A DNA stretch of 64,000 bases from positions 4,056,083 to 4,120,082 of the forward strand of contig CM026429.1 of assembly GCA_014871385.1 (NCBI GenBank), read 5' to 3'. A program made the position numbers and the translations under genes. This stretch comes from Ceratodon purpureus (lineage: Eukaryota > Streptophyta > Bryopsida > Pseudoditrichales > Ditrichaceae). The stretch's first letter is position 1. Each line of letters begins with the position of its first letter. Shown here piece by piece: positions 37,483-47,071 of the stretch. Below the pieces are notes generated by a model, which saw nothing but the letters and a program-made list of their open reading frames with translations, was not told the origin of the DNA and made no database searches.

Positions 37483-39532
37483 AATATTTCAACAGGACTG
37501 ATAGCCGGAGAGGAAGACGCCGGTTAAAGCCTCAAGCAGTGAGATCAACTGCGTTCAACAAGGTATTGGTGTTGGAGATCTGATCATTGTCCAGCCTCTT
37601 CTTGCATGGCTATGTCGCAGGTTATAATTCAGAAGATTCTAGAGCTGACGAAGTTCGCGGGCATCCATGTACGAATCCAAACTCTTTACAGCAGCCAAGC
37701 TGCAGATAGTTGGAGACCCTATTTTATTCATTTGATCTAGAATTTTTAGTTTTCTCAATTAGCTTACGCTTTTGTTAACAAAATGAATTTACATGATTTC
37801 TGCAGTGGACAAATAAAATCGGTTTTCAATCTTTCAACGGTATCATAACATGACGATGGTCACTTCCTTGACTAGTGCAAACCAACCTCGTGTTGAAATA
37901 TTTCTTGGACGAGTCTACTTCTTGTCTCGTTCTTCCCTTTCTTGTCCTCAGCCCCAATTTTAGTTGACCGATCAGTTGTGGTAATTAGCCTTATTCCCAA
38001 CATGAATACGTCTGCATAATTACATCTAGTTCTTCAGTCTCTGGCCTTGGTACCTCATTCCATACCCAAACTGCGCAACTAAAGTTGCATTGTTGCCGAA
38101 CAAATCGCTAAGAATCGAAGGTCACCCACACCTTTGAGCATGAGGAAAAACTAGAAGTCTTCACACAAACAGCCGAATATAAGCCCTAGTGATTCGCAAC
38201 TTCTCTCATCCCAACCATGTCATGTCTACTGATCCACATATATAACACTCTCAAAGCTCGTCTAAGGCACTCATCAAACTAACCAAACAACTTCCTATTC
38301 ATTAGAAACTTGATAATATCCTTCTAAACAAAACAATCCCACTCTACAATCAAAGTCTTCATATAATAAAAACCATCACCATAATCTCATCTTCTCACAC
38401 CGCACTCAATGACTTCAAATCTTGCTACCTGGGTTTTATCTACAAAGTCCTTCGGAATTGAAAGTGGAAACAATCAGGTGAGTCTCAATTGATCAAGTCT
38501 CACTACCAGTGCGCAAACTTGTGAGATGAGGTTGAGGTAGAGCGGACTGCAGCTGGGCTTTTCCCTGCAATTGCGCAATCGCTACAAGCAAGCGCACAAT
38601 TGCACGAGGGAGACACCATGCTTCGAAGCCGAGCACACTTTCCAGTATATATATGATCAGCAATCAGTAATCGATCGGGCTGGGGAGAGTATTACCATGG
38701 CAGCGCAAGGGAGAGTTTTACCCAGGTAACCTGCGTGTATGACGTCGCCGGTTCGAACCCGGGACAAGCGCGTGCCGCATTCCCAGAGAGAGGAATTTGA
38801 GGGGGAAGCTCTGGAATGTTCTATCCTTTGTTAACATTTTCTGTTTTTCTTTGTTGACCCTCTAACGTCCCAATCCATTAATATGTTTGTAAATCTCTAC
38901 GTGAAGTGAAGATCACATCTGTACTGTACATCACATTTATCCAAAATTTTATTAATCATAATTTTAAATTAGTTTTTCAAGGCTTTCTTTTGGAATTCAA
39001 ACAAAAATCCCAAACTAAAAAACTTTTATTGAAAAAATCTGTTACGAATTTGGAATAGCTTACAGTATGTGCTGGTATAACTTCCATCATTTGATTCTAC
39101 TTATTTAATTTGGAAAATCATGTTTAAGAATGAAACTTGAATAAACCAATTTTATGGATTTTCAATATATCAGAAGATCCATACTATACAGATGTTAGTC
39201 AACTAGCTCCAAAACCAAGAGAATTTTATATGGATGAAAATTGTCCCTAGCTACAGCAATGCAACAGCTGAATTTCATGCGGCGTTCACATTCTGACGCA
39301 AGTGCGTTAAAGGATTAACCCCAAGCACCACAAAGATTTTTTTAAATATTTCACAAAATTGAAAACTGAAAATTTTAAAAAAAATAATAATAATAATAAT
39401 TCGTATGACTGCAAGCTTTTATGGACCCAATCTTAACCCCTAAGAGCCATACCAAGCCTTCAAACACAAACGAGGCAACGCTTGGTTAGTGTAAGAAACT
39501 TACTCTTTGACAAAACTGATATTATTCTTATT
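37483..39532. other. 3' region of the FYVE-ankyrin gene and spacer
   Basis: No gene is supported. The stretch contains a tRNA-like promoter segment (listed separately) and AT-rich sequence towards 39532. Confidence 0.5.
38681..38800 (+). mobile_element. Possible tRNA-derived SINE fragment
   Basis: An A-box-like sequence (TGGCAGCGCAAGGG, 38698-38711) is followed about 40 bases later by a perfect B-box (GGTTCGAACCC, 38750-38760), the layout of a Pol III promoter. No full cloverleaf folds. I cannot find the ends or a target duplication, so a SINE head is an inference. Confidence 0.35.
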
Positions 39533-40021
39533 AACCCTATGCCTAGGCTCTCCTCCAATTGGAGATTGATGTAATTTGATTTGTGTTGTGTGGTTCTTAA
39601 GGTTATGGTGAAAATACTTGCAATTTATAATCCTATATATAGCAATATGTATGATTGTTCAACATTACATTTTGCGTTGATTAGAAGTTTCAATGTGCCA
39701 TAGGGTGGAGGTCTATTCTTTTCATGGAAGACTTTAAAATAGTGCATGCATTGTTGACTCATCAAAAAGTCTAAATTGGAGATGATCTTATGGGTTTTAG
39801 GTTGGTAGGATTGTATGATGTGAGATTTAGAGGGTTGTTGGGCCACTTTGTGGAGATACAATGTCAAGAAGAGCACATTTGGGTGTACAATTGTTTCCAT
39901 TGTTTTTGAAAATATATACAACGATACAACGAAACAAAAGTGTGGTCGCAAAAAACCGCAGAGGCCTTCGAAGCGATCCACATTGTGGACGATCACTTCC
40001 GATTGCCTATAATTAATTGTT

Positions 40022-40085
40022 CGCCGACCGTGGGACTCGAACCCACGACCACGTGGTTAAAAGCCACGCGCTCTACCAGCTGAGC
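40022..40085 (-). pseudogene. tRNA-Lys (TTT), 3' part, split from its 5' end
   Basis: D-arm through acceptor 3' strand of a tRNA-Lys: D-arm GCTCAGCTGGTAGAGC, anticodon loop CTTTTAA, T-loop TTCGAGT, then GGTCGGC and discriminator G. The matching acceptor 5' strand (GCCGACC) is about 1.1 kb away at 41164-41170 because LINE sequence has been inserted between. The sequence immediately upstream is LINE tail and cannot pair. Confidence 0.88.
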
Positions 40086-40750
40086 TTAAAGTCCCTGTCC
40101 GGGTATTGATTAAAAAGTAACCAGCAAACACAAAGGGCGAGGCCCTGATCGCCCCCGAGGGGGTAGAGACGCGGGCAAGACCCGGGGGACCAGGCCCTCA
40201 CGGGCCGGCCAAAGACAACCTAAGCTGCCTAAAGGGGGGGGGTCGCCGAAGCCCGGCTGACCAAGCAGAAACCAGGGGTTTCTACTGCAAATCCGGAGGC
40301 TCCACGCCCCCCCTCAAATCAAAAGCTGATCTGCTGACACCCGGTTCAGAGTCGGTCTGAACCAACTGACACCGTGTCCAAAATCGACTCTCAACAGGTC
40401 CAAGTTCACAAGCTGAACTGAACCAAACATCTGATCTGAACCAGAAATCTACCAGCCTAGACGCTGACCTGAACCAACTATCTAAAAGCTGATCTAAAAC
40501 CCACTAACAACAAACCTACCAGCTGGTCTGAACCAACTATCTACAAATCCTAGTCAAACCCTAGGCTATCCGAGTCGAAACTAGTGTCATCTCCTTCGCT
40601 GAGAAAGTCTTCCTGCTCATCCTCTGAGAGCGATGCCGGCAAAGCTGCCAGTTGTTGCTCCCAGAATCGCACCAGTTCCTCCTGAGAAATGGGCAGACCT
40701 CTTCCCAGCTCCACCGGGGGTGGAGCCCTGACTTCACTCGGGCCAGCTTG
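40086..40750 (-). mobile_element. 5'-truncated LINE (element B) inserted in the tRNA-Lys D-arm
   Basis: It lies between two copies of the 17-bp target GCTCAGCTGGTAGAGCG (minus strand, 40751-40767 and 40069-40085). The first part (40750 to about 40550) encodes the end of a LINE ORF2, ending EQEDFLSEGDDTSFDSDSLGFD then stop, similar in style and in its DFLS and RFW motifs to the end of the full-length LINE nearby. The rest is 3' untranslated region with a G-run near 40227-40235 and a small CCC/GGG stem near the end. No poly(A) tail is present. Confidence 0.75.
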
Positions 40751-40767
40751 CGCTCTACCAGCTGAGC
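40751..40767 (-). repeat. Middle copy of the 17-bp tRNA-Lys D-arm target
   Basis: The sequence equals the target duplication at 40069-40085, 44173-44189 and 52624-52640. It separates elements A and B and is evidence that they were inserted one after the other at the same site. Confidence 0.88.
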
Positions 40768-41151
40768 TGAAAGGCCTGAATCCAGGATGAATTAAGATGA
40801 ACGGAAAATTACACACGAACGAGAACACATTCATCCAATCGAACGAATGCACCCTCATCCAACGTAACGACCGCAAAGGCCCAACCCAACAGAGGGCATC
40901 ACAGGGCAGAGCCGGTAACATCCTACGATATTACAATGGGGGGGGGGTCCATAAGACTAAAGTCCTGAATTAAGCAAACAGAACTATCGAACTACTCCTA
41001 AGCATGCAGACAAGAAATACTCTAATGAGAGCAATCTGCAGTTAGAGCAAGGCTGACTAATTTTCAATCTGGTTCGCGGGGGAAGCAGTTCGGAGACGCC
41101 GGAGACAAAGAAGGCTCCAGGGAAGGACTTGTGCTGGTGTCTGTGTGAGCG
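40768..41151 (-). mobile_element. Short LINE-derived insertion (element A) in the tRNA-Lys D-arm
   Basis: About 384 bp lie between the mutated tRNA-Lys 5' half (41152-41170) and the middle target copy. The tail has a CCTG/CAGG stem (40775-40786) a few bases before the target and shares a gtgtgta motif with the tail of the full LINE, so I read it as a truncated 3' end of a related element. No coding region remains. The LINE origin is inferred from position and tail layout. Confidence 0.55.
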
Positions 41152-41170
41152 CCAGCTAAGTTAGGTCGGC
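41152..41170 (-). pseudogene. tRNA-Lys 5' half with decayed D-stem
   Basis: GCCGACC and TA (minus strand, 41162-41170) are intact and would pair with the acceptor strand at 40023-40029. The following D-arm reads ACTTAGCTGG instead of GCTCAGCTGG, that is one G-to-A and one C-to-T transition, and is then cut off by element A. Confidence 0.8.
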
Positions 41171-41662
41171 TTTTTTATCCATCCGAATTCTTACATTCAT
41201 CCAATTCCGGGGGACCAATCGGCTCTCTGCTTCTTTGAAATCCGCACTGCGGTTAAAAACATGAAAAAGAACAACAACCAAGGCCACGAGCCCAAAGACT
41301 CGAAGCCAAGGTGCCATGCTCGCAGCCTAGATCCGAAAGCAGGCAGGCCACTACAACCCTACCACTACAACTCTACATCTACCGCAATAGCACAGCAAGG
41401 CACGAAAGAGCCAAAGAGGTCCGAGCATAAGGTAACCCTACTACCACATCAAACTAATCAAGCCCTACAACAAATAAAACAGCAATAGGTAAATTAACTT
41501 GAAAACTATCTACAACTAGCATCAACCAACTTGGTGTACCAACAAACTAGCCTGACCAGCATCAACTAACTTGGTGCACCAACTAACAAGCCTGAAGATA
41601 AATCATTATCGGTGAGGTGAGAAAACTGTGCAAACATGTCCACAGCATCTTGAAGCCCTCCT

Positions 41663-41803
41663 CCACCTTGAACAGCAAACCTCCTCTAAGACTTGGGCTG
41701 AATCCACCTTGAACAGCAAACCTCCTCCAAGACTTGGGCTGAATCCACCTTGAACAGCAAACCTCCTCCAAGACTTGGGCTGAATCCACCTTGAGCAGCG
41801 AAA
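41663..41803. repeat. 41-bp minisatellite, about 3.4 copies
   Basis: Copies start at 41663, 41704, 41745 and 41786 with an exact 41-bp period and very few changes. Because 41 is not a multiple of three, the minus-strand frame reads a different phase of the unit in each copy. Confidence 0.93.
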
Positions 41804-43171
41804 CACCACAAGCTGCTTCACCTCTTACACCCACGTCCATCTTGAGAGTTGCAGACACACGCCATATGGGCCAAAGATTGCTAAAACCAGCCTCCTTGAA
41901 GTAGTACCAAACCACTTGAGCAAGATTAAACTAAGTACAAATAGAAGAAACCACATCCACAGTCGGCTGGGGCACCTACACTCCAATAAGAGATGAACAC
42001 TAATTGGAAATGTAGAGCAAATGCCTAAACTAGAGTGTCCTTGTTCAAACCTCCGTCGCTTAGGCAATGATCCGTCTTCTGAATCCCAAGGGGACTCAAC
42101 ACAACTGCGAAGCAAGTTGCTAACATAACTGGTCGTGAAATGCGACACTACTAAATGCAAGAGTCAGACTATAATCCTTAACCTTACATCAACAAGAGTA
42201 GGAAGGAGGCTACTACGAAAGAAACAACTAACAACTACCTAAGAAGTATTCAGGTTAAAACCTCTTTCTACAAAATGGAATGGCAAGGAAGTGAAACCCC
42301 ATGTCGCCTCCGCCTCCGACCTCCATAATCACCGGCGTTGCAGACTCCGTCTCTCACCATCCTCGCAGAGCACCCATCCTCCAGCAGCCGCCGCCGCATC
42401 ACTCCTTAGACCTAAATAGAGCAAACCCGGTCAACCGTCTCGCCCCGAAGAGCGAGACCGCAGCCCCGCCCCAATCGGCTCTCTGCTTCTGCTCTCATGT
42501 CCACATCCCTCTCTACAGCTGCACATCGACTTGACCCCATAAACTCTCTCGAGCCTTGTGCACACCCAGGATTAACATCTCTACAGGAACCAGAGCCTTT
42601 ACCTGGCTATAATTACTAGTGCTAATCGCAGGAACCCTCATGCTATCATGATATGGATCATTATTAACTTGCAAGTCACAACCTCCCTCCCGCTCGATTC
42701 ACTCAACCATCATGTAAGTTAATGTACACTACATGTCATCAACCGTTTTAGTGCTTCAGGGTTGTGTGGAGTCTGGTCCGTAGAGAACTAAACAAAATAA
42801 AAATAAATACCCTATTATCAACAAAAAAAAATACCCTATTATCAACAAAAAAAAAAATGCCCTATTATCAACATGTTAGCAACGCTAAAGCACATACCAT
42901 TAGTGCTTTGAAAAACAACACAACCTTTGTCAATTACCTTATGATTTTGTTAGTGCTTTTGTTATTAAGTCATGATTCTTGGAGTTATTTTAACTAAAAT
43001 CTCACATGTCATTTTTCCAAATGTATTTTCACAAACCAATGTATTTTTGCGAGTGTTTTATATACCCAAAATGCCATTGATTGGTTCATTTTCAAACATT
43101 ACATCATCTTTCAAAAATATTGTGCACTTTTCATATAGTACATCGGGGGGAGGGGGGCACACGTGGAGCCC

Positions 43172-43256
43172 AGTTCATTTGAGGAGGGAATGTCGAGTTG
43201 AGATTCTCAACAGAGTGTTGAGAATCTCAACTCAACATTCCATCCTCAATTGAACT
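43172..43256. repeat. Hairpin with 40-bp arms and 5-base loop
   Basis: Arms 43172-43211 and 43217-43256 are reverse complements with about three mismatches; the 17 bp next to the loop (agagt) pair perfectly. It may be a small foldback element or a miRNA-like precursor. Confidence 0.85.
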
Positions 43257-43666
43257 ATAGGCAGCACAGACGCATCAATTCAACCCTCGGTTGAAAATCT
43301 CTACTGGCCAAGTCTATTCAATTGAAATGTAGGCTGCAAAGGCAAAAACTTCACTTAATGGTGGAGGATGCTCTATTGAGTTTCGAAGTGTATTTTTGAA
43401 CTGTAGGCCGCAGTGAAGAAATTTTCTCTTTTGAAGGAACCAAAATTGAGTGTTTTTATCTTGATTTAAGTTGACCTTCATGTGCGGCGTCCGGTGGAAA
43501 TCAATCTGAATCAAGAAGTTACTCAAATTTTAACTAGATAGTCTCCCTCCCCCCAATCATTCCATTATCCTCTTTAATTCATTGTCAAATGAATTACTTT
43601 TAGAATTCAAGAGCTCATAACAGATCTGATTAGAACTCAAATTTTTGATTGGAAATGATCTACCAA

Positions 43667-43726
43667 CTATACATACTATACATACTATACATACTATACA
43701 TACTATACATACTATACATATTATAC

Positions 43727-43761
<35 letters not shown>
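43667..43761. repeat. Nonamer (actatacat) tandem repeat followed by TA run
   Basis: About six to seven copies of a 9-bp unit (43667-43725) pass into a degenerate stretch and a TA microsatellite (about 43730-43761). Confidence 0.93.
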
Positions 43762-43763
<2 letters not shown>

Positions 43764-44163
43764 TTGGATATTTCAATTATTATATTGTACATTTTTTTTA
43801 AACATTTATATTATATATAATTGAAAGTTCACTTATATTATATAATTTTTAATGGTATTTTAAATTATATATGAACATGTTTTTCTTTCCCCCAAGTAGG
43901 TGGTACAAACTACACTAATAAGTATTCTGAAGCAGATTAATGCAGATTGCAGTAGATGTAGAGTTGTAGTGGTAGGGTTGTAGTGGCCTGCCTGCTTTCG
44001 GATCTAGGCTCCGAGCATGGCACCTTGGCTTCGAGTCTTTGGGCTCGTGGCCTTGGTTGTTGTTCTTTTTCATGTTTTTAACCGCAGTGCGGATTTCAAA
44101 GAAGCAGAGAGCCGATTGGTCCCCCGGAATTGGATGAATGTAAGAGTTTGGATGGATAAAAAA

Positions 44164-44189
44164 GCCGACCTAGCTCAGCTGGTAGAGCG
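44164..44189 (+). pseudogene. tRNA-Lys (TTT) 5' half, split by the LINE
   Basis: Acceptor GCCGACC, linker TA, D-arm GCTCAGCTGGTAGAGC and base 26 (G). The 3' part is at 52641-52686, 8.4 kb away. GCCGACC pairs perfectly with GGTCGGC at 52680-52686, which shows that these are two parts of one gene. Confidence 0.92.
44173..44189 (+). repeat. 5' target-site duplication of the LINE
   Basis: GCTCAGCTGGTAGAGCG, identical to 52624-52640. It covers the whole tRNA D-arm and most of the Pol III A-box. Confidence 0.95.
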
Positions 44190-44377
44190 GAGCTCCGCGG
44201 CGATGGCGGAAAGAAGCGGGGGGCGGCGAAATCTTGTTTCGACGTTTTTCTGAGTCTTTTTTGCTGTAAATCGTGCGCTGGTTTGACACACGTTGGGGTT
44301 TAGTATTTCTCGGGTTAGTTCGAGTGATTCTAGTTCTTGGGTCGTTTTTCTCGTCGATTTCTGAGTTGTAGTTTGGG

Positions 44378-47071
44378 ATGTCTGAGTGTGGGAGGGAGGA
44401 TCGTCTTGTTTCTAGTCCGGGAGGGGTTGTTAGTTTACCCGGAGGATTAGAGGAGGAGGGTTTCCATGCTTTGACTGAAGGACCACAGGTCACGATGAGA
44501 GACTGCGAGAATGTCCCCAACGAGGTACTTGCGTCTGCCATTGATAGAGATCATAGATCCCTAGAGAAGCAGACTGCTCAGCCGGAGTGTGTTGATGGAG
44601 TGGTCACGTTTCAATTCTCACCTGAGGAATTGTCTATCCTGGAGAAGCATCGCAAGGATGCGGAAGAAAGAACTGTTATAGGGCACTTTCCTGTGAAGAG
44701 TCCGGGCTTTACTGTTATTCAAGAATGGGCTAGAGGGGTTCTACACTCGTCTTTTCTTAATGTGGCTTTGATTGGGAGTGGGTTTTTCGAAGCCACTTTT
44801 TCTACCAAAGAGGGTGTTCTTGATACTCTCAAGAATTCTTACTTCTATGAAAGTAAGGAAGTTTTGTTTTCGACTTGGAGTCCTGATTTCTCAACAGAGA
44901 ATGAGAAGTCGTTTGCCGAGGTTAAGTACCCTATTTGGGCGCACTTTCTTGGTCTTCCGACTTATCTTCGGAATACAGCGTGTTTAACGTTGTTGGGGAA
45001 AAGATTGGGAGAAATCTTGACAATAGATCTTTCTGATAGCTTTGTTGGAAAGACTTCAGGACCAAAGATTCGCATTCTTGTTTCAGATGTGGATTCTTTA
45101 CCTGAGACGATGTTGTTGCCTGGTCGCAAAGAGGGCACTTCTTTGATTCATAAGATGACTTACACTGGTCGGCCTGATCAATGTGTAAGATGTAAGGCCT
45201 TCGGTCATACTCTTAGAAATTGTGCGGTGAAGAATGGTGAAGAAGTTGTTCCTCCTTCTAGAGGAGTTTCAAGAACAAGAGACAGAAGTCGTAGTAAGAG
45301 CAGGACTAGATTTCAAGAAGTACAGAACAAGAGAGGTGGCCGTGGTTTTGGGAATCGGGGTCGTGGAGTGGGTGATGGTGTTTCTGGACGGGGTGGTGTT
45401 CAAGATCGGGGCAGAACAGAGAACTTTTGTGGAAGAGGAGGAGGCTATCGCGGAAGAGGTGGAGGTTTTAAAGGAGCGAAGGTTACTTGGGGTCTTGATG
45501 GAAAGACTGGTGAGAAGCAGGATTTACATGAGAATGGTGGAGAAAAGATTCTTGATGAATCTGTATGTGCTATTCGAATTGCTACTATGGAGAAGAGTCA
45601 AGGTGAAGAGTCTCGGAATTTGGAGGAGGCTTGCGAAGGGCTACCTCGGAAAGTTAAATCTATTGTGGTGGATTTACGTGAACGGGAGGAACTTTTGGAA
45701 GTTGTTCGGGATTCTCAGGAAGAATTGATGGTGGTTGATAGAGTTCCAATTTCTAAGGGGGTTGAAGAGGAGGTTACTTGGCTAGAGGATATTCCCTTGG
45801 TTGAGGATCAAGAGGCTCACTCTGATCCAGCCACTGAGATCTTGAAACCTGACTCCGGGAAGGGTATTTCAGACATACATTTGGAGGGTTGTAACGACTC
45901 TTTGAATGGTTCTCAGGTGAAGACTTACGTTGATGTGCTTAAGGGTACTCCAACATTGGGAGTAGTTGATACTAATATCAGGGCTAGTTCTGACAGCGTA
46001 GGAGCTTCTCCTACTCGACTTGTGAGTGGGGAGCTTGACAAGTATGTTACTCCAGCGCTTAGGAGTAGAAATATCTTGACAAGCAAGGATAGGTCAGGTG
46101 ATACTTCGGTTTCTAAATCCTGGTTACAATCCGACCCTGCGACGAAACTTCAGTTGTCTCAACTGAAGAATACGTCTCTTGAGAAGGGTAAAAAGGTGAT
46201 AGATGAAGCTGATTTTTCTCTGGATACGGCAGGGGCTATGAACGATAGTCCTGTTTTGGAGAAGGGAGAAGAAGCCATTTCCAAGGCAAGATTTGACTTC
46301 CCTTGGAAAAATGGTCTTAATAGCAGGCCAGTTCCTGCTATTCCTAAGAAGGCTGTTGACCCGAATTCAACTCTGAAGAGGGGTTACCTTACGACAAATA
46401 TCCCAATGTGTTTCTGGGATGCAGCAAACATCTTAGTTCCTTTTAAGGCTAAGAATAACCGCTGCAGAGTCTATCCGATTCTTTTGGAATCAATGACAGG
46501 TGATGCGAGAAGATCTAATCAGAAATTTCTTATTCAGAAAGCTGAACCGGGGAAGTCTTTTAGTAAAGCAATTACTTTCCGTCAGTTGAGTGTCATTGAA
46601 GGAGTTAATGACTGGTCTGTGAAAGAGGCTCAGAACCATCTTGTTAATGAGGGCTCTCTTGCTCTGCGCAAGGTTATAATTAACACCAAGAATAAGGTCA
46701 ATCCCTTAAAATATTGGAAAGATGCCATGTGGTTTTACCGATGGATTAAGGTGGACAATGATAATTGCCACTGTGTTATTCTGGCTTTTATTCCAGTACT
46801 GTTAGATTCGATTCCGGTTCATAAGCCAGAATTATACTTTGCAAAACCTCTGGACATGAGTATGCAACAGTTGCTTACCGCAAGTGGGAAGCTGGGGAAG
46901 ATTGTTAAGATAATTGGAGCATCGGAGGATCAGCTCCACTCCATTATTGGAGACGAGCTTTTTGAGGGAGATCCGTCGCCGGCTCGTCCAGCGACAAAGA
47001 AGTTTAAACAGGGTGATGGAACAAAGAAGGTGCAAACGAACTCTGGTACTACTGTGCCCATTCGTCAATGA
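44378..47071 (+). CDS. LINE ORF1: DUF4283-like domain plus CCHC zinc knuckle
   Basis: An intact 897-residue frame from ATG 44378. Residues about 70-260 resemble the DUF4283 domain found in plant LINE ORF1 proteins (VIQEWARGVLHSSF, YPIWAHFLGLPTYLRN). A zinc knuckle CVRCKAFGHTLRNC follows near 269-282, then a stretch rich in Arg and Gly (about 305-375) that could bind RNA. The second half is Ser/Glu-rich, followed by an ordered C-terminal segment. ORF1 proteins of this type package the LINE RNA with ORF2. The stop TGA (47069-47071) overlaps the ORF2 ATG (47068-47070), the arrangement expected for termination-reinitiation. This is the only ORF of the element without visible damage. Confidence 0.88.
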   Translation: MSECGREDRLVSSPGGVVSLPGGLEEEGFHALTEGPQVTMRDCENVPNEVLASAIDRDHRSLEKQTAQPECVDGVVTFQFSPEELSILEKHRKDAEERTVIGHFPVKSPGFTVIQEWARGVLHSSFLNVALIGSGFFEATFSTKEGVLDTLKNSYFYESKEVLFSTWSPDFSTENEKSFAEVKYPIWAHFLGLPTYLRNTACLTLLGKRLGEILTIDLSDSFVGKTSGPKIRILVSDVDSLPETMLLPGRKEGTSLIHKMTYTGRPDQCVRCKAFGHTLRNCAVKNGEEVVPPSRGVSRTRDRSRSKSRTRFQEVQNKRGGRGFGNRGRGVGDGVSGRGGVQDRGRTENFCGRGGGYRGRGGGFKGAKVTWGLDGKTGEKQDLHENGGEKILDESVCAIRIATMEKSQGEESRNLEEACEGLPRKVKSIVVDLREREELLEVVRDSQEELMVVDRVPISKGVEEEVTWLEDIPLVEDQEAHSDPATEILKPDSGKGISDIHLEGCNDSLNGSQVKTYVDVLKGTPTLGVVDTNIRASSDSVGASPTRLVSGELDKYVTPALRSRNILTSKDRSGDTSVSKSWLQSDPATKLQLSQLKNTSLEKGKKVIDEADFSLDTAGAMNDSPVLEKGEEAISKARFDFPWKNGLNSRPVPAIPKKAVDPNSTLKRGYLTTNIPMCFWDAANILVPFKAKNNRCRVYPILLESMTGDARRSNQKFLIQKAEPGKSFSKAITFRQLSVIEGVNDWSVKEAQNHLVNEGSLALRKVIINTKNKVNPLKYWKDAMWFYRWIKVDNDNCHCVILAFIPVLLDSIPVHKPELYFAKPLDMSMQQLLTASGKLGKIVKIIGASEDQLHSIIGDELFEGDPSPARPATKKFKQGDGTKKVQTNSGTTVPIRQ

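Larger units (their letters stand above)
39533..41388 (-). repeat. Left arm of inverted duplication of the tRNA-Lys locus
   Basis: Minus-strand counterpart of 43946-53183. Matching blocks are 39533-40085 with 52624-53183 (tRNA 3' part and downstream flank) and 41162-41388 with 43946-44172 (upstream flank and tRNA acceptor). Identity is very high, with only scattered substitutions and a short gap near the outer end. Between the blocks this copy carries two stacked LINE-derived insertions. Confidence 0.92.
41389..43945. other. Spacer of the tRNA-Lys inverted duplication
   Basis: This 2557-bp loop has no supported gene. It includes a 41-bp minisatellite, a GC-rich patch near 42300-42540, a hairpin at 43172-43256 and a nonamer repeat near 43667-43725. 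A 19-bp match to the arm sequence (caatcggctctctgcttct) recurs near 42474. Confidence 0.6.

Noticed and set aside
39625..39996. 123-codon open frame, nearly identical to one at 52713-53084
   Set aside because: The two are the arms of the inverted duplication; near-identity follows from recent DNA duplication. No domain, and the frame runs through tRNA-flanking DNA. A coding role would need a third, more distant copy.
41663..41803. CRISPR-like direct repeats
   Set aside because: Units abut without spacers; a minisatellite in a plant genome.
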